A DNA stretch of 64,000 bases, from the NCBI GenBank assembly GCA_965222525.1, contig OZ244955.1:1054001-1118000 (forward strand), given 5' to 3'. Both the position numbers and the translations under genes were made by a program. The notes beneath the pieces were generated by a model, which worked only from the letters and a program-made list of their open reading frames with translations, did no database searches and was not told where the DNA came from. Shown here piece by piece: positions 25,995 to 34,288 of the stretch. The DNA comes from CBDCUF01 sp965222525. GTDB lineage: Bacteria > Pseudomonadota > Alphaproteobacteria > Rickettsiales > UBA8987. How positions within the stretch are numbered: position 1 is the stretch's first letter; every line of letters begins with the position of its first letter.

Positions 25995-26231
25995 ATGAAA
26001 ACAGATATACATCCCGATTATCATGAGATTACGGTTAAAATGACCAATGGGGAGAGCTTTACCACCCGCTCTACTTACGGCAAGGAGGGAGATACATTAC
26101 AGCTCGATGTAGACCCGAACACCCACCCCGCATGGACCGGCGGTTCCGGCTTCGTTAACAAGAAAGCCGGTAAGGTGGCCAAATTCAACGAACGCTTCGG
26201 CAATATCGGCGGCAAGAAGAATAGTGATTAA
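25995..26231 (+). CDS. rpmE: 50S ribosomal protein L31
   Basis: Component of the large ribosomal subunit near the central protuberance. 78 residues from the ATG at 25995, preceded by an AGGA-type site. MKTDIHPDYHEITVKMTNG and PNTHPAWTGG are diagnostic. It has no Cys-x-x-Cys pair, so it is the zinc-free form usual in Alphaproteobacteria. The open frame runs 33 codons further up through an A element and is not used. Confidence 0.96.
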   Translation: MKTDIHPDYHEITVKMTNGESFTTRSTYGKEGDTLQLDVDPNTHPAWTGGSGFVNKKAGKVAKFNERFGNIGGKKNSD

Positions 26232-26239
26232 ATGACGGT

Positions 26240-26388
26240 TGTCATGCTGAACTCGTTTCAGCATCCATCTCTCATAGCCCTGATGACTAGCAAACTTTGA
26301 CTATACTTATCAAAATACAAAACCCGTTTGTCTGCTATCAAAATTCCATCGTCGGAGAAATGGATCCCGAAACAAGTTCGGGATGACA
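26240..26388. repeat. palindromic element A, copy 3
   Basis: From TGTCATGCTGAACTCG to CGGGATGACA. The core reads CTATACTTATCAAAATACAAAA. It starts 9 bases after the rpmE stop, so rpmE is flanked by A elements on both sides in the same orientation. Confidence 0.88.
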
Positions 26389-26475
26389 CCAAGCATAATG
26401 TGGCAGGTGGTAAGACTCCACACACTATAGAATTTTCTAATTTTCCTTGCAAAAGTTCGCTAAATCACTTAAACT

Positions 26476-26496
26476 GAAAATTATCTGTTAATTTTC
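26476..26496. promoter_or_regulatory. inverted repeat, likely operator of the phd/relE-type pair
   Basis: GAAAATT and AATTTTC, seven bases apart, 17 bases before the antitoxin ATG. Antitoxins of this family usually bind such a palindrome in their own promoter. No reliable -35 box was identified. Confidence 0.4.
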
Positions 26497-26512
26497 TGTC
26501 TGGAGGGATATT

Positions 26513-26818
26513 ATGTTTACAACCGACTTTTCCATGGATTCTATCTATCCGGTTTCGGATTTCAGCCGTAAACCTGCCGAGCATATCAAGCGCCTGAAAG
26601 AAACCGGCAAACCCGAAATCCTCACTGTCAACGGCAAGGCTGAACTGGTGATCCAGGATGCGAAAGCTTATGAGGAAATGGCTGATGTGCTGTACACTAT
26701 GGAAAAAATCGCTCGCTCCGCCAAAGAGCATGACGAGGGCAAGGCTATACCTATAGATAAAGCTTTCAAAACACTGAGAAAACGTATATCAGCCAAATAT
26801 CCCGATGCAAACATTTAA
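26513..26818 (+). CDS. Phd/YefM-type antitoxin
   Basis: Antitoxin of a type II pair. 101 residues, preceded by a strong GGAGGG ribosome-binding site. The N-terminal part is the Phd/YefM DNA-binding fold: PVSDFSRKPAEHIKRLKETGKPEILTVNGKAELVIQD (key residues VSDFSRK, TVNGKAELV), followed by a helical toxin-wrapping tail. It overlaps the toxin gene by 14 bases, which couples their translation. Confidence 0.92.
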   Translation: MFTTDFSMDSIYPVSDFSRKPAEHIKRLKETGKPEILTVNGKAELVIQDAKAYEEMADVLYTMEKIARSAKEHDEGKAIPIDKAFKTLRKRISAKYPDANI

Positions 26819-27104
26819 AGTCAATATACCTGGTTATGTAATTGATGAGATTGAATATTATGTCGATATCATTGCCGAAGATTCTGTAGACAGGGCTCTA
26901 AAATGGTATCAGGACATTGAGGATAGAATTTACACGCTGGATGAAAATCCGGAGCGCTGTCCTGTAGCGGATGAGAGCCGGTTTCATGATTATGAAATCA
27001 GGAATTTGATATTCGGCAATTACCGCATATTATACCGGTTGCAGGGCGATATTGTACAAATCCTGCATGTAAAGCACGGTGCCCAAGAGCGGCAGCCGGT
27101 TTAG
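26805..27104 (+). CDS. RelE/ParE-superfamily toxin
   Basis: Toxin partner of the preceding antitoxin. 99 residues with the RelE/ParE fold order: a first strand, two helices (IDEIEYYVDIIAED, DRALKWYQDIEDRIYTLDENPERCP), then strands IRNLIFGNYRILYRL and DIVQILHVKHG. It may cleave ribosomal mRNA (RelE) or inhibit gyrase (ParE); the sequence alone does not decide. A hairpin follows at 27110-27147. Confidence 0.9.
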   Translation: MQTFKVNIPGYVIDEIEYYVDIIAEDSVDRALKWYQDIEDRIYTLDENPERCPVADESRFHDYEIRNLIFGNYRILYRLQGDIVQILHVKHGAQERQPV

Positions 27105-27109
27105 AAACG

Positions 27110-27147
27110 GGTGGCTTGGGCTAACCGTTGGTCAAAAACAAGCCACC
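27110..27147. terminator. hairpin between convergent genes, possible bidirectional terminator
   Basis: GGTGGCTTG (27110-27118) and CAAGCCACC (27139-27147) form a perfect 9-base stem with a 20-base loop between the stops of the toxin gene and the G-tract gene. No strong T run, so termination is inferred from the position. Confidence 0.4.
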
Positions 27148-27156
27148 AGCATTTGC

Positions 27157-27705
27157 CTAATGTGCCAGATTCGGGTTTACTTCGTGAGTGTGATACTCTT
27201 TGAGTATACCCTTCAGGGTCTCGGCGCTTTCAAACTCTTTTTTGGCGGTAACAGGATTGGCAGCCTTTACCTTTTCCGCATCGAAGATAAGCCTGTAGGT
27301 TTCGGAATAAAGCCCTTTGTGTTTACCCACCAAAGCGACCTCAAGCCCCAGTTTTTTATCCAACCCTTTATCCTTTATTTCCTGCTGTACCTTGGATAAG
27401 TCTGATTCTGAAATCTTGCTGAGCGCTATGCCATCAACGTTTTTTGTATCCAGCAGCACAACCAGTTTTTCAGAAGCCTGCTTATCGTTCGTGCCCTTAT
27501 ATTCTGCAACAGCAACGTTCCAGCCATCAACTTCTGACTCCAGAAAAGTGCCATCCGATTTGGGTGCAGTCTTTTCCGATATTGAAATGATTTTTGCCAG
27601 CTTACTCTGTAGTGCTTTATGAGCAGGAGTTACCCCCCCCCCCTCACATTCCTGTATGATGTACCCTCTTCTATAAGTTCCATAATAATCTCCTAAATTA
27701 TACAC
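27157..27705 (-). CDS. hypothetical protein with an 11-G tract near its start (possible phase-variable gene)
   Basis: Not recognised. As written, the ATG at 27705 (AAGG five bases upstream) gives 182 residues with three glycines encoded by G11 at 27643-27633. A second ATG at 27683, with a better site (GGAG, six bases), starts MELIEEGTSYRNVR in another frame and hits a stop right after the tract; with 9 or 12 G it would join the same body (VTPAHKALQ...). The body is soluble, mixed alpha/beta, with the strand pair NVAVAEYKG and LVVLLDT and a Lys-rich C-terminal half. No signal peptide. An A element and a Pho-like promoter block lie upstream. Confidence 0.6.
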   Translation of the reverse strand: MYNLGDYYGTYRRGYIIQECEGGGVTPAHKALQSKLAKIISISEKTAPKSDGTFLESEVDGWNVAVAEYKGTNDKQASEKLVVLLDTKNVDGIALSKISESDLSKVQQEIKDKGLDKKLGLEVALVGKHKGLYSETYRLIFDAEKVKAANPVTAKKEFESAETLKGILKEYHTHEVNPNLAH

Positions 27706-27774
27706 ACCTTGCAGTGTGCTACGTTATCAAAATCCCCACTTAGGGGTGGAATTATACCATAAATTCCGTTAGCT

Positions 27775-27923
27775 TGTCATCCTGAACTTGTTTCAGGATC
27801 CATTTATCAGAATATCAATGATTAGCAAGTTGTGACTATGCTTATCAAAATACAAGCCCTGATTTCCTGTTATAAAAACTTGGTCATTAGAAAAATGGAT
27901 GCTGAAACAAGTTCAGCATGACA
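27775..27923. repeat. palindromic element A, copy 4
   Basis: From TGTCATCCTGAACTTG to CAAGTTCAGCATGACA with the core CTATGCTTATCAAAATACAAG. It separates the G-tract gene from the Pho-like promoter block, so it may have inserted between promoter and gene. Confidence 0.88.
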
Positions 27924-27933
27924 ACTGAAAAGC

Positions 27934-27967
27934 ACTATACCAGAGAAATGTTACAGAATTATTAAAC
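27934..27967 (-). promoter_or_regulatory. second copy of the Pho-box-like promoter block
   Basis: On the minus strand GTTTAATAATTCTGTAACAT (27967-27948) is followed by TTTCTCTGG and TATAGT (27939-27934). The right half and the -10 match the block before the 635-aa gene almost base for base; the left CTGTCATA unit is weaker (TTTAATAA). An ATTTTTTTCAGAAAAA stretch follows upstream, also shared. It points toward the G-tract gene. Confidence 0.5.
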
Positions 27968-28099
27968 AAATCAAAATTTTTTTCAGAAAAATACATTTTT
28001 TCATAATTTCAGGCAATATTTACATATTCTAACCCGGCATTCCTAAATAAATATAGACATTATATTTTATAAGCGTTAGAATCATTTTATTTTCACCCT
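27968..28099. other. AT-rich intergenic stretch before the IS1-family transposase
   Basis: No gene seen. The left end of the insertion sequence must lie here, but no convincing pair of terminal inverted repeats could be found by eye. Confidence 0.4.
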
Positions 28100-28114
28100 A
28101 TGCAGGAGGATAAG

Positions 28115-28528
28115 ATGGTTAATTGCAAACATTGTGGCATCGACGACCATGTTAAGAATGGCTATGTAAACGGAAAGCAGCGCTACAAGTGCAAAGGTTG
28201 CGGTAAAACATTTCGCGAAGGTGACAAGCGTGTAAAATATTCTCATGAAACAAAAATGCGCGTGCTAAAGTGGTATCTTGAAGGCGCCGGAATTATGTCA
28301 ATTGAGCGCCAGGAGAATGTCCCTAACCCATTGATTATTTATTGGATTCGCCAGTTTGCGAACATCCTGCGCGAGAAGCTTTCGCAGGCAGAATTGCCGG
28401 AAGATATCCGCGATATTCAGATCCTGGAACTTGATGAATTATATAGTTTTTGTCAAAAAAAGAGCGAAAAATCTATGTATGGCTTGCTGTGGACAGGGTC
28501 AGAAACAAGGTGGTGGATTTTGAAGTAA
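28115..28528 (+). CDS. insA: IS1-family transposase, InsA frame
   Basis: DNA-binding part of the IS1-type transposase and, without frameshift, a repressor. The ATG at 28115 follows a perfect AGGAGG; the frame also has an ATG at 28100. A zinc ribbon with Cys4, Cys7, Cys26 and Cys29 is followed by a helix-turn-helix (MRVLKWYLEGAGIMSIERQ). At the end comes ILELDELYSF, which carries the first catalytic Asp of the DDE core; after CQKK the zero frame runs out into unrelated residues. Confidence 0.9.
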   Translation: MVNCKHCGIDDHVKNGYVNGKQRYKCKGCGKTFREGDKRVKYSHETKMRVLKWYLEGAGIMSIERQENVPNPLIIYWIRQFANILREKLSQAELPEDIRDIQILELDELYSFCQKKSEKSMYGLLWTGSETRWWILK

Positions 28529-28893
28529 CTGAAAGTAAAGAGTTTTCTGACTATCTTCCATTGGCGATGAGGATTGAAAAGAAATACAAAGTCGATATTT
28601 CGGCGAGTGACGACAATCCGAGTTATGGCAAATATATTATTGCAAATCAGCATGTTGCCTCCAAGGCAGAGACAGCGCTTGTTGAGTGCTATAACAGCCT
28701 GTTAAGACACTATCTTGCCCGTTTCAACCGCAGAACAAAGCGATATTCAAAGGCAATCGACATGATAAAAAATTCCATCCTGCTACTATTCAACAATCCG
28801 GACAGACTAAACCAATCTATACTTATTTACGAATGCCAACTAAATTACCCTGATATCTATCCAGTGGTAATATTCCCGCAGAGAAGGGAGTGA
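28450..28893 (+). CDS. insB: IS1-family transposase, InsB frame (made by -1 frameshift)
   Basis: Catalytic part of the transposase. In IS1 the ribosome slips back one base on an A-rich run to fuse InsA to InsB. Here the slippery run is A7 near 28455-28462, and the shift gives DELYSFCQKK-ERKIYVWLAVDR, matching the family. Later blocks are TALVECYNSLLRHYLARFNRRTKRYSKA with the conserved catalytic region. Its own initiation codon is probably not used. Confidence 0.88.
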   Translation: MSKKERKIYVWLAVDRVRNKVVDFEVTESKEFSDYLPLAMRIEKKYKVDISASDDNPSYGKYIIANQHVASKAETALVECYNSLLRHYLARFNRRTKRYSKAIDMIKNSILLLFNNPDRLNQSILIYECQLNYPDIYPVVIFPQRRE

Positions 28894-29039
28894 TAGACAC
28901 ATAAATACTTCAGATTCAAGCACTATAGTAGCGAGTGTCGACACGGACTAAGTAATTAACACTGGAATTTTGAGAAAAAAACACCTACATACTAGGGCTT
29001 AGACTTTAGATTCAAAATTCTAACAACTAAGGAAAAATC

Positions 29040-30050
29040 ATGAGTTTTTATAAGAATAAAAAAGTTTTAGTTACTGGCGGGACGGGGCTTATTGGTCGCC
29101 CGCTGGTGGAAATGCTCCTTGAGCAGGGGGCGAAGGTAACGGTTGTATCGCTGGATGACCCCAGCCGTGCACCGGCAGGGGTTACTTTCAAACAGGCGGA
29201 TTTGCGTGAATTCAGCTCTTGTATGGAGGTTTGCGAGAGCCAGGAAATAGTATTCCAGCTTGCCGGGGTGAAAGGCTCTCCTGCGATGACTGCTAAGCGT
29301 CCCGCCAGTTTCTTCGTTCCGACAATATCCTTTAGTATCAATATGATGGAAGCTGCCCGCCGCTGCGGTGCCGAGCGCTATCTGTTTACCAGCTCGGTTG
29401 GGGTATATTCACCTGCCGAGGTGTTTTACGAAGGTGATGTATGGAAAACCTTCCCCTCTCCCAATGACCGTTTTGCCGGCTGGGCCAAGCGTATGGGTGA
29501 GTTGCAGGCCGAGGCATATAAAATCGAATATGGCTGGGACAAGATTTCTGTAGTGCGTCCGGCCAATGTTTACGGCCCCTATGATAATTTCGACCCCGAA
29601 AATGCGATGGTGATTCCGTCGCTTATCCATCGGGCAATGAGTGGGGAGAATCCGCTTACAGTATGGGGTGATGGCTCACCAATACGGGATTTCATCCATG
29701 CAAGGGATGTAGCCCGTGGTATGATGTTGGCAGTTGAGAAAGGTGTGAACGAGCCAATTAATCTGGGTAGCGGAACCGGAGTTACTATCAGGGAAATTGC
29801 CGAAGTAGTTGCGGCAAATGTACCAGGCGGAGCGGTGCCGATTGAATGGGATACCAGCAAGCCCAAGGGAGATGCCAAACGCCTGATGGATATGTCTCGT
29901 GCCAAGTCATACGGGTTTGAGGCACAGATTTCCATTGAAGAGGGAATTAAGGAGACAATCGCCTGGTACGCCGAAAACAGGGCAGATGCCGACAAGCGCT
30001 ACAATGCTTTCACCGACACCGCCCACCTTCCCGAAAGCAGGGTGGCTTAA
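29040..30050 (+). CDS. NAD-dependent nucleotide-sugar epimerase/dehydratase (GDP-fucose-synthase-like)
   Basis: 336 residues, extended short-chain dehydrogenase. Rossmann motif TGGTGLIG at 12-19, TSSVGVYS at 117-124, VRPANVYGPYDNFDP and RDFIHARDVARGM typical of nucleotide-sugar enzymes. At the active site the usual Tyr-x-x-x-Lys reads Ala146-Gly-Trp-Ala-Lys150 (RFAGWAKRMGE), so the catalytic tyrosine appears to be missing. Good ribosome-binding site (AAGGA). First gene of the carbohydrate island; the next gene starts two bases after its stop. Confidence 0.85.
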   Translation: MSFYKNKKVLVTGGTGLIGRPLVEMLLEQGAKVTVVSLDDPSRAPAGVTFKQADLREFSSCMEVCESQEIVFQLAGVKGSPAMTAKRPASFFVPTISFSINMMEAARRCGAERYLFTSSVGVYSPAEVFYEGDVWKTFPSPNDRFAGWAKRMGELQAEAYKIEYGWDKISVVRPANVYGPYDNFDPENAMVIPSLIHRAMSGENPLTVWGDGSPIRDFIHARDVARGMMLAVEKGVNEPINLGSGTGVTIREIAEVVAANVPGGAVPIEWDTSKPKGDAKRLMDMSRAKSYGFEAQISIEEGIKETIAWYAENRADADKRYNAFTDTAHLPESRVA

Positions 30051-30051
30051 A

Positions 30052-30861
30052 ATGACCGGAAAGATACTGGTAACTGGTAGTAATGGCGGGTTGGGGGGAT
30101 TCCTGAAGGATGCGCTGGGAGCGCAGGGGTTCTCCAGGCAGGATGGTATTGCGCAACTGGCAGGTTCGGTTGCCAGTAGTGATTCCATGGGGGATACCGG
30201 ATTTGATGCAATTATCCATTGTGCATTTAATACCGGCCGGAATATAAAAAACACGGATTTTAAGGATTATGTTGCGGATAATATTCTGCTAACCCAGAAG
30301 TTAGCCCAAATACCACATAAGAAATTCATCTTTATTTCCTCTATAGATGTTTATCCCAGAAACCTGGAAATATGTACGGAAGATGCGGAATTTACCGCAG
30401 ATGATGTGAAAGGATTATATGGACAGTCCAAATTAATTGCCGAAGTGGTGGTACAAAATGAGTGCGATAATTATATAATTGCCCGCCCCTCGGCATTACT
30501 CGGTACCAAAAAGAACAGCCTTACCAGGGTGTTGTTTGAGGATGCCCCCTCCCTGACATTATCTGCCGATTCCAGTTTTAATTATGTCCTTTACGCAGAT
30601 GTGCTGGAATTTGTGAATAGTGTTATATCTGAAGATGTTACAGGTATATTTAATCTCTGTGCCGGCAATAACGTTACATTACGGCAAGTTGTGGATAAAT
30701 ACAATATAACAGGAGTTTCGTTCGGCGATTACAAATACCTAACTGGCAATATCAGCAACAAAAAAGCCGCCACGATATCCCCTGCCTTCGCCCGCACATC
30801 ACTGGAAAATGTCGATATTTTTAGAAACAACGGTGCATCAGCGCTGGCGAAGGCCAGTTAA
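30052..30861 (+). CDS. NAD-dependent epimerase/dehydratase-like protein, 269 aa
   Basis: Short member of the extended SDR family, probably acting on a nucleotide sugar. The ATG at 30052 gives TGSNGGLGGFLKDAL (Rossmann loop); the open frame upstream overlaps the previous gene and is not used. FISSIDVYP and YGQSK hold the catalytic Ser and Tyr-x-x-x-Lys. Coupled to the preceding epimerase, which lacks the tyrosine, so the two may act as a pair. It is shorter than typical epimerases, and the C-terminal substrate region is reduced. Confidence 0.8.
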   Translation: MTGKILVTGSNGGLGGFLKDALGAQGFSRQDGIAQLAGSVASSDSMGDTGFDAIIHCAFNTGRNIKNTDFKDYVADNILLTQKLAQIPHKKFIFISSIDVYPRNLEICTEDAEFTADDVKGLYGQSKLIAEVVVQNECDNYIIARPSALLGTKKNSLTRVLFEDAPSLTLSADSSFNYVLYADVLEFVNSVISEDVTGIFNLCAGNNVTLRQVVDKYNITGVSFGDYKYLTGNISNKKAATISPAFARTSLENVDIFRNNGASALAKAS

Positions 30862-30870
30862 CAGGCCGTA

Positions 30871-32844
30871 CTATTTATTGGTTTTTAGCACGTAATGAGC
30901 TACTTTCTTTATCGCAGCCTTTTTCCCCTGGGTCTGGATGACATATCTGAACTTCCTGTAAAGGCTGGATATGGAAACCTCATTATATTTCATATGTTTT
31001 ACTGCCCCTCCCTCAAGATATTTCGGTTCGGGAGCCTGCGGTACCGCCATGGCAGTAATTGCATTCTGCTCGGCGACACAGTAAGTGCGGTAAAATCTTG
31101 CGGTAGGAAACAGGCGCAGATGCATACTGACCATATGGCGGAATACATCGGTTTCGTTGCGGTGCTTGTCTACTATGGTCGAGTTCTGCCCGTGGAAGAA
31201 GTGTGCAGCGGTCATTTCGCATGAGAAGGCAAAGAAGGTACGCAGCGCAAATTGCTGCTCAAAATATAAATCTTCATGGGAGTGGGTCTCGGTATCCCGA
31301 ACCAGCTCATGGTCAATCAGGCTTTTATGGGCAAGCCAGGAGTTCGACATCATATACCACTGATTTTGTGCCATCAGGTCAGGGTCATAGAAGCGGAAAT
31401 GCTCAACCATACGCCTTTTCGGGCTATGCTCCAGAAACTCGTCATGCCATTCCGGACTTTCGCCAAATCCCATTGCCTCCGAGTCATAGTAACTGCCCGA
31501 ATAGGCCAGTTTTACTTCCCCGCGCCAGTCAAGATTATTATGATATTGCAGGGTTTTTATCATGGTATACACATGGTTGGGGTGGATAGTATCATCATCA
31601 TCAATCATACCGAAATAATCGGTATCAATATTTTTCATCCCCGTTGTTATACCGGTAGAACGCAACTGTCCAAAATCCTCCACCACCCTGAATTTTAATT
31701 TCCCTTTATAGCGCTTCTTTATTTCCTCCAGATTTTTGAGTGGCTTATACAATACAAATATTACCTCTATACCGGGGAAGCTCTGGTTTGCCAGTGAATC
31801 CAGTGTACGATTAATATATTCCGGCTCCCCACCGGTACGCATAATATAGGATACGCTCGGCAAATCCCCTGTTCTTTCCTCAGGAGGCAGAATATATCCC
31901 TTGCTTACAAGGGTTTCCTGATGAAGCTCATTCAGAATATCAAGCTGCTGTTTGATAGAAAAACGTTTGCGAAGCATATCACAAGCCTGCTTTGCCTTTT
32001 TTGCGGCCGAACCGGGGTTCTGCCTTATCCAGTCCGTATGTTGCCTGATTTTCCTGATACATTCCTTCTGGTTATAGTGATTTGGAATATAAAGCAGATT
32101 ATCTCCAAAAATACCATGCAGATATTCCGAGTAATTGGTAATTGCTATTGCACCTGACGCTATAATTTCAAGCAGTTGGTAAGAAATTATGCTATTAAGG
32201 TCATTGCAGCTATTCAGGCAAATTCCTGCCCCGTGCTTACGGAATATTCCGGAGGTAAATTTACTTCCTTCTCCCGGAAGCTCCGGGAATCTGGCCAGAT
32301 TCTGCCTGTCCGTATCTTTATAGGAATAGATTGTAACAAGGTCCTGGCGGTTCAAATTACGCAATATCGCAGGCAGGTTTTTTACCTGGGTTCGCTCCAG
32401 TATAATTGCAGCATCTGCATTGGTAAAATCAATCTCCGCATTACTGGATATTGCTGGCGACAATAAAAAATCCTTTATTCCACTACCCAGCTTCCGTGCG
32501 GAAAATAAAGTATCCTCCAGCGTCTTTTTGATCATTGAAGAGGAAGTAAGATAGCCGTCATAAGTGAGTATATTTCTGACGAAACGTTTTCGGGAGAAAG
32601 TAAAAGCAGGCAGATCATTCAGGATACCGTAGGTCGGATATGGGGTTAGCTTGGCCTCCTGTAGATCTGATATTATAACGCAATCAGGGATAAAATCAGA
32701 GTCAATGAGATTAACACTATGGTCAAATATCCTGCATTCTATATTTTCCTTTTCCAGCGCATCCCTGAAATTTACAACTCTGTTATTATTTAATTGTGAT
32801 TGCAGCTTATATATGAAAGCTATTTTACGTATTTTCTTATTCAT
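30871..32844 (-). CDS. two-domain glycosyltransferase (GT1-like plus GT2)
   Basis: 657 residues from the ATG at 32844. The first half resembles CgeB/GT1-type transferases: ICLNSCNDLNSIISYQLLEIIASGAIAI and a region like LEALACGT. From about residue 330 a GT2 (GT-A) domain follows: SYIMRTGGEPEYINRTLDSL, then FGMIDDDDTIHPNHVY with the metal-binding acidic cluster, and a long C-terminal region. The substrate sugar is unknown. It lies 25 bases after the GT4-like gene on the same strand; the pair is opposite to the epimerases on both sides. Confidence 0.8.
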   Translation of the reverse strand: MNKKIRKIAFIYKLQSQLNNNRVVNFRDALEKENIECRIFDHSVNLIDSDFIPDCVIISDLQEAKLTPYPTYGILNDLPAFTFSRKRFVRNILTYDGYLTSSSMIKKTLEDTLFSARKLGSGIKDFLLSPAISSNAEIDFTNADAAIILERTQVKNLPAILRNLNRQDLVTIYSYKDTDRQNLARFPELPGEGSKFTSGIFRKHGAGICLNSCNDLNSIISYQLLEIIASGAIAITNYSEYLHGIFGDNLLYIPNHYNQKECIRKIRQHTDWIRQNPGSAAKKAKQACDMLRKRFSIKQQLDILNELHQETLVSKGYILPPEERTGDLPSVSYIMRTGGEPEYINRTLDSLANQSFPGIEVIFVLYKPLKNLEEIKKRYKGKLKFRVVEDFGQLRSTGITTGMKNIDTDYFGMIDDDDTIHPNHVYTMIKTLQYHNNLDWRGEVKLAYSGSYYDSEAMGFGESPEWHDEFLEHSPKRRMVEHFRFYDPDLMAQNQWYMMSNSWLAHKSLIDHELVRDTETHSHEDLYFEQQFALRTFFAFSCEMTAAHFFHGQNSTIVDKHRNETDVFRHMVSMHLRLFPTARFYRTYCVAEQNAITAMAVPQAPEPKYLEGGAVKHMKYNEVSISSLYRKFRYVIQTQGKKAAIKKVAHYVLKTNK

Positions 32845-32869
32845 CCTGTTATTGCATAATCCAGAGATA

Positions 32870-34132
32870 TTATTTCGTATAATCGAGCAATTTATCAATA
32901 AATAGTTTTACATTATGACTGCCGAGGAATTTTTGTCTGGCTTTTTGTGCGGTTTTTTTCAGCTCGTCATAGCGTGATATGGCGGTGTTTAGCGCATGGT
33001 AAATATCCTGTGCGGTAAATTCGCTGAAACATATATGGCCGGCGCCCGATTTTTTTGCCTCCTTCTCCATCCATGTACCCTGCGGTATGACCATGACATT
33101 GCCGTGGGCGACGCATTCGGTAAATATCGCCGAAGGGGTGGAGGTATATTTCGCAGGGTCATACGGCATTAGGGTAATATCGACATTACCAATCATGGAA
33201 AATAACTCCTGCTGTGATATATGGCCGTGCTTGCAGGTAACATTGGGTATTTCATCTTTAAATGGCTCAAGGATTTTTTCGGTATCGGGGTTAGGGTTTA
33301 TATGCAGGCTGAACTGGTGTCTGGGATAATCCGCCCCAGTCCTTCTGATAATCTCCTGCAGGAACTGTGCTCCCTTTGCCAGTGATGAATGCCCGAAATA
33401 ACCGATTTTTATATAATCCCTTTCCTCCCTGGAAGTATTGTTATTTGCCACAATATCCGGAGCCGGCATGGGCAGGGGGGTTATCGCTATATCAAGCAGG
33501 TTGGAGAAATTCTTGCCCAGCTGCGGAGAAGACGAAAAATAGAAATAGCCCTGTTTATCCTTCCTGTTACGCATCCCGGAAGCTAATTTCAGATAATGGC
33601 CAATAGTCGGGCAGTAATTCCACTGCACCCCCTTAATCATTTTTGCCTCCTGCCTGTCCGGCCTGTATAATAATTTCTTTATGCCCTGCCTGGAAAATAA
33701 CCTGGTTTTTTCACTTTCATCGCCGGCAGGGAACTGGAATATAATTGCTGCCCTGGTTTTGTCGGGAGTAACAACATCAGAGCACCATTCCATCATCGGC
33801 TTTAATGTTTGTGGAAAAATAGTGGGGAATATCAGCAGGTTATCCTTGTCAAACACGGACTTGTCAATTTTGGCAAAATCCTTCTCAAAAAACTTGCATT
33901 CACTGGTAAAGTTTTTATCGGAATTTATATCGGCAAAAGGCGAACGGGTGAATATCGGTACAACATCCAGACCCCTGATGATTTCATCTCTGGTTTCCTC
34001 CTGACAGAAAATAGTGGTTTTGATATCCCTGCCGGTCAGTTCATCACTAAGCCGACGGCAGAAATTCTCCCAGTGGCCGGTCATACTACCCATACATGGG
34101 TCGAAGATAAATGCCTGTTTTGCTGAGGTCAT
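32870..34132 (-). CDS. glycosyltransferase, GT4-like (GT-B fold)
   Basis: 420 residues. The N-terminal domain starts FIFDPCMGSMTGHWENFCRRL, and the C-terminal nucleotide-sugar domain includes IKIGYFGHSSLAKGAQFLQEII, ITLMPYDPAKYTSTPSAIFTECVAHGNV and the final helix. The E-x7-E signature is partly altered (FTECVAHGNVMVIP). Probably adds a sugar to a lipid-linked glycan at the inner membrane. First gene of the minus-strand glycosyltransferase pair; promoter region shared with the gene at 34289. Confidence 0.8.
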   Translation of the reverse strand: MTSAKQAFIFDPCMGSMTGHWENFCRRLSDELTGRDIKTTIFCQEETRDEIIRGLDVVPIFTRSPFADINSDKNFTSECKFFEKDFAKIDKSVFDKDNLLIFPTIFPQTLKPMMEWCSDVVTPDKTRAAIIFQFPAGDESEKTRLFSRQGIKKLLYRPDRQEAKMIKGVQWNYCPTIGHYLKLASGMRNRKDKQGYFYFSSSPQLGKNFSNLLDIAITPLPMPAPDIVANNNTSREERDYIKIGYFGHSSLAKGAQFLQEIIRRTGADYPRHQFSLHINPNPDTEKILEPFKDEIPNVTCKHGHISQQELFSMIGNVDITLMPYDPAKYTSTPSAIFTECVAHGNVMVIPQGTWMEKEAKKSGAGHICFSEFTAQDIYHALNTAISRYDELKKTAQKARQKFLGSHNVKLFIDKLLDYTK

Positions 34133-34237
34133 ATTGTAAAATGATGATAGATTATGGATTATAGATGATAGAATTTTCAGCTTACATCATCTGTTACTAT
34201 AATTTCGTACAATCACAAGGTCAAATTTAATATACGG

Positions 34238-34265
34238 TTGACATAGTATTCTCGCTATATATTAG
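34238..34265 (+). promoter_or_regulatory. sigma-70-like promoter for the epimerase at 34289
   Basis: TTGACA (34238-34243), 16-base spacer, TATTAG (34260-34265); alternative -10 readings (TATATT) overlap. The ATG is 24 bases later with AAGGAAAAG as ribosome-binding site. Confidence 0.5.
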
Positions 34266-34288
34266 TAGCTTTTCCCAAGGAAAAGTTA

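Larger units (their letters stand above)
28100..28893 (+). mobile_element. IS1-family insertion sequence (ends not resolved)
   Basis: Two overlapping frames, insA and insB, joined by an A7 slippery run. Both frames are intact across conserved positions, so the element could be active. The outer limits are uncertain; a perfect palindrome GTGTCGACAC at 28935-28944 lies beyond the stop and could be near the right end. Confidence 0.85.

Noticed and set aside
28000..29039. Exact terminal inverted repeats of the IS1-family element
   Set aside because: Candidate stretches (ATAGACA near 28057 and 28896) are direct, not inverted, and too short to support limits.
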